A DNA stretch of 7,747 nucleotides, taken from assembly GCA_964536025.1 (NCBI GenBank), contig CAZHXA010000048.1:1-7747 (forward strand), in the 5' to 3' direction. The stretch comes from RGIG4576 sp964536025 (GTDB lineage Bacteria; Bacteroidota; Bacteroidia; Bacteroidales; Muribaculaceae). The notes under the pieces are model-generated. The model did no database searches and was not told where the DNA came from. It was given only the letters and a program-made list of their open reading frames with translations. Of this stretch, positions 5,761 to 7,747 are shown piece after piece; positions within the stretch are counted from its first letter, which is position 1, and the number at the start of each line of letters is the position of its first letter. The position numbers and the translations under genes are program-made.

Positions 5761-6600
5761 TTATGCTTCTTCTTCCTCTTTTCCCTTAAACACCGGAGGT
5801 GTCACGCCATTTTCTTTATTATCTACGACTTTGTTTATATTTTCACTTTGTTTTATACAATAAGCTACATATAATTTTCCAGCACCTATAATTATAGGAA
5901 TTAAAGTAAATGCGAATACCGGAGATTTTATTATTATAAAAAAGAATGCAAAACTTATACCACAAGCACACCATTTTACACCACTTCTAAAATTACCAAA
6001 ATCGGAAACATTATATTCTTTGATGATTTTTTTACCTATATTTTTTTCATCTTGTTCATTAGTGCAATGAATGTGTTTAATTATGGTCGTTGACGGCTGT
6101 CGTTTTTTCCCAAATAAACCATCAGGAAGAGGATAGTTATTCTCTATGGCTTTTTCTATTATTTTATATTTTTGGTGACGATTTATAAAAACGCCTAAGA
6201 AACTTACTATTATTAAAGTAATAAAAAATCCTGTCAAACCTTTTATAGACTTCTCAAGAAGATTGAAAAATCTTTCCATTGCTCTAAATCTTAAATTATC
6301 ACGAGTATTATAATACTCAGCATAATCGTAACTATTTCGGTATTGTCTCAATTCCTCTCCATTAAGAATTGTGTCATTCAACCTTTTATCAACATAGGTC
6401 CTGACATTCTCGGTATTTTCGCGTGCTTGTTTGACTGCATTTGCCGCAAGCTCTATTGTTTCGGCTGCCATTTTTTGTGCAGATTGTTCTATTGCACGTT
6501 CTGTCTTAACTTCTGTGCTATCGTTTACTGCAAAAGCGGATACACTTGTAGCCATGACTAATGTTCCAGCTGCGAATAATGATATAATTTTTGATTTCAT
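5761..6600 (-). CDS. Membrane protein with signal peptide, extracytoplasmic helical region and DUF6249-like segment
   Basis: A 279-residue protein of unknown function. It begins with a signal peptide (MKSKIISLFAAGTLVMATSVSAFA, cleavage near residue 24). Residues 26-118 are charged and helix-rich (TERAIEQSAQKMAAETIELAANAV), predicted outside the cytoplasm. TM1 lies at about 121-140. A cytoplasmic segment follows with RHQKYKIIEKAIENNYPLPDGLF (141-163); this IEKAIEN-x-x-PLPDGLF pattern resembles DUF6249 membrane proteins, which often sit beside ECF sigma genes in Bacteroidota. Two more hydrophobic segments (about 211-224 and 227-247) end in a cytoplasmic tail closing with GKEEEEA. HIHC (177-179 region) and CAC (211-213) are noted without assigned role. 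The sigma gene starts 33 bases after its stop, so the two are very likely co-transcribed. A role as sensor or inhibitor for that sigma factor is inference. Strongly AT-rich compared with pepT and the propeller gene. Confidence 0.85.
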   Translation of the reverse strand: MKSKIISLFAAGTLVMATSVSAFAVNDSTEVKTERAIEQSAQKMAAETIELAANAVKQARENTENVRTYVDKRLNDTILNGEELRQYRNSYDYAEYYNTRDNLRFRAMERFFNLLEKSIKGLTGFFITLIIVSFLGVFINRHQKYKIIEKAIENNYPLPDGLFGKKRQPSTTIIKHIHCTNEQDEKNIGKKIIKEYNVSDFGNFRSGVKWCACGISFAFFFIIIKSPVFAFTLIPIIIGAGKLYVAYCIKQSENINKVVDNKENGVTPPVFKGKEEEEA

Positions 6601-6619
6601 ATTAGTAGTTTTTTTATTT

Positions 6620-6641
6620 AAAAGTATAGCTACATACTTTT
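6620..6641. promoter_or_regulatory. 22-bp dyad in the leader/promoter of the sigma module
   Basis: AAAAGTAT (6620-6627) and ATACTTTT (6634-6641) form a perfect 8-bp inverted repeat around AGCTAC, 20 bases upstream of the membrane-protein start. On the minus strand one arm overlaps TACTTTTA (6626-6619), a 7-of-8 match to the TAnnTTTG -7 element, though no -33 TTTG lies at the right distance. It could be an operator, a leader hairpin or a terminator of rnz 77 bases away. Confidence 0.35.
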
Positions 6642-6674
6642 TTTTGTTTTCTATGCATTAGACGCAATGAAGAC

Positions 6675-6694
6675 TTTATTTGGTTTCAAATAAA
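6675..6694. terminator. Weak AT-rich hairpin after rnz
   Basis: TTTATTTG (6675-6682) and CAAATAAA (6687-6694) pair perfectly over 8 bp with a 4-base loop, about 24 bases beyond the rnz stop. The stem has a single G-C pair and no U tract on the minus-strand side, so read-through into the sigma module is possible. Confidence 0.25.
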
Positions 6695-6717
6695 AAATAT
6701 TTTTTTTATTTTTCTTA

Positions 6718-7635
6718 CTATTTTGTAAGATCTATTTTAAGCCCTTCTTTGGCAAGTATTACATTATCAAACACTTCTTTAGCTTCGGTCCGAAAACGTT
6801 CATTATTCATATATTGAGAAGAAAAATGTCCTAAAATAAGGTGTTTGACATTTGCCTCTCGTGCAACGGTAGCAGCTTCTCGTGCAGTACTATGACCTCT
6901 CAATCGAGCCGTTTTATTCTTATCATCGGCATAAGTGGCTTCATGATAAAGCCAATCGACTCCTTTAACTGCCTCAATTACCTTTTTTGAAAATACCGTA
7001 TCCGAACAATAAGCATAACTTAACGATGGGTCGGCAGGTTTTGTCAACATCTCATTAGAAATGATTTTACCTTCGGCTGTTACAACGTCTTCTCCATTGC
7101 GTATGTCATTCAATTTATATATAGGTATTTTATAAAAATCGGTCATTTCTCGATTTATATGCTTTTTTTTAGGCTTTTCAGTAAAAAGGAATCCAACTGT
7201 AGGCACTCTGTGACTTAACGGTATTGTGGTAACTGTAATTGCATCATCTTCATATATGACAGCTTTTTCGTTGGGTATTACATTAAACCGCACTTCAAAC
7301 GGCATATCATAAGCAAAAAACTCAACTGCATTTTTAAAAAATTCGGCACCCTCCTTGAAAATATGTATTGTCATTGTACCTGTTTTTCCTAACAATGCAA
7401 GTGTGGAAAGCATACCCAACAATCCAAAACAATGGTCGCCATGAAGATGACTTATAAATATATTATTCAATCGTGCAAATTTCAAGTGCATACGTCGCAT
7501 TTGCAACTGTGTTCCTTCTCCGCAATCTATCATAAACAAATTATCACGAATATCAAGCACTTGCGACGTTTGAAGGTGTTGTGTTGTACAAGTCGCCGAG
7601 CCGCAACCAAGTATATTTAGTTTGAATTTTTCCAT
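6718..7635 (-). CDS. rnz: Ribonuclease Z (tRNA 3'-processing endonuclease)
   Basis: A cytoplasmic zinc endonuclease of the metallo-beta-lactamase fold that cuts the 3' trailer from precursor tRNAs just after the discriminator base, before CCA is completed. The short-form protein has 305 residues, normal for the family. It begins with the strand KLNILGCGSATCTTQHLQTS (5-24), then MIDCGEGTQLQMRR (35-48), the HxHxDH metal site ISHLHGDHCFGLLG (61-74; His63, His65, Asp67, His68), His142 in PLSHRVPTVGF, Asp212 in YCSDT, the HEATY motif (231-235), GHSTAREAA (247-255) and His270 in LILGHFSSQY. The insert near 153-200 (KPKKKHINREM) corresponds to the substrate-binding exosite arm. The frame is open to an ATG at 7717-7719, but the extra 28 residues are hydrophobic and absent from the family, so the ATG at 7633-7635 (MEKFKLNILG) is taken. 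All catalytic residues are intact. Confidence 0.96.
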   Translation of the reverse strand: MEKFKLNILGCGSATCTTQHLQTSQVLDIRDNLFMIDCGEGTQLQMRRMHLKFARLNNIFISHLHGDHCFGLLGMLSTLALLGKTGTMTIHIFKEGAEFFKNAVEFFAYDMPFEVRFNVIPNEKAVIYEDDAITVTTIPLSHRVPTVGFLFTEKPKKKHINREMTDFYKIPIYKLNDIRNGEDVVTAEGKIISNEMLTKPADPSLSYAYCSDTVFSKKVIEAVKGVDWLYHEATYADDKNKTARLRGHSTAREAATVAREANVKHLILGHFSSQYMNNERFRTEAKEVFDNVILAKEGLKIDLTK

Positions 7636-7662
7636 ATTGCACTTGTTGTTGATTACACACCA

Positions 7663-7670
7663 TAAAGATA
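7663..7670 (-). promoter_or_regulatory. Possible -7 element of the rnz promoter
   Basis: Minus strand TATCTTTA (7670-7663) matches seven of eight positions of TAnnTTTG, 27 bases before the chosen ATG; transcription would start near 7656. No TTTG is found 19-21 bases upstream (CTTT instead). If real, this supports the start at 7635 over the one at 7719, because the longer frame would begin upstream of the promoter. Nothing else is recognised in 7671-7747. Confidence 0.35.
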
Positions 7671-7747
7671 ATAATAAAAGGTAAAAACTAAAAGAAATGA
7701 TAAAAATATATAAAATCAATGATACTCTATAATATATTTCTCTATCT

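Noticed and set aside
5997..6014. Near copy of the palindrome arm at 1100-1117 (CAAAATCGGAA plus CATTAT, with one extra base)
   Set aside because: It lies inside the coding frame of the 279-residue membrane protein (Asn-Val-Ser-Asp-Phe-Gly), has no partner arm nearby, and a short partial match is plausible in AT-rich DNA.
7636..7719. N-terminal extension of RNase Z by 28 hydrophobic residues from the ATG at 7719
   Set aside because: RNase Z is cytoplasmic and the family starts close to MEKFKLNILG; the region contains the candidate promoter and is simply AT-rich DNA without a stop in frame.

Overview
The window looks like ordinary chromosomal sequence of a gut-type Bacteroidota species, probably order Bacteroidales. 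Four things suggest this. Several intergenic regions carry the Bacteroidota promoter pattern TTTG-N19-21-TAnnTTTG. Shine-Dalgarno sequences are nearly absent. One gene is a DUF3822 protein, a family known essentially only from this phylum, fused end to start with rsmD. The ECF sigma factor has small membrane-protein neighbours, which is common in this phylum. The DNA is AT-rich, most strongly in the right half. Genus cannot be fixed from what is visible.

Left part (1-2352, all minus strand). Reading in the direction of transcription, pepT (peptidase T) comes first. It is followed by a perfect 18-bp inverted repeat that may be its terminator. Next is a secreted TolB/PD40-like beta-propeller protein. 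Twelve bases after its stop codon begins a second exported protein, cut off by the window edge, whose visible mature start (IYINPGHG) resembles the first zinc-ligand strand of Amidase_3-type hydrolases. The last two look like a small operon of envelope proteins.

Middle (2353-4804, plus strand). A membrane-anchored DNA/RNA non-specific endonuclease (His-Me finger, DRGH motif) diverges from pepT, and the two genes appear to share one tightly interlocked promoter region. Next come a textbook Bacteroidota promoter and the pair DUF3822-rsmD, whose reading frames overlap by 13 bases. RsmD methylates G966 of 16S rRNA; the DUF3822 partner has no known function.

Right part (4825-7635, all minus strand). 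In order of transcription: rnz (tRNA 3'-processing RNase Z), a three-TM membrane protein with a signal peptide and a DUF6249-like segment, an ECF sigma factor, and a small two-TM protein with a WFTPRLLNRLP motif. The last three look like a membrane-linked sigma-factor module without a recognisable canonical anti-sigma factor. They are the most interesting candidate for an under-described system here, although such modules are not rare in this phylum.

No rRNA, tRNA, CRISPR array, insertion sequence or phage gene is visible. No gene-free stretch exceeds 300 bases; the longest is 3257-3431 and holds the DUF3822 promoter and a small cluster of repeats.
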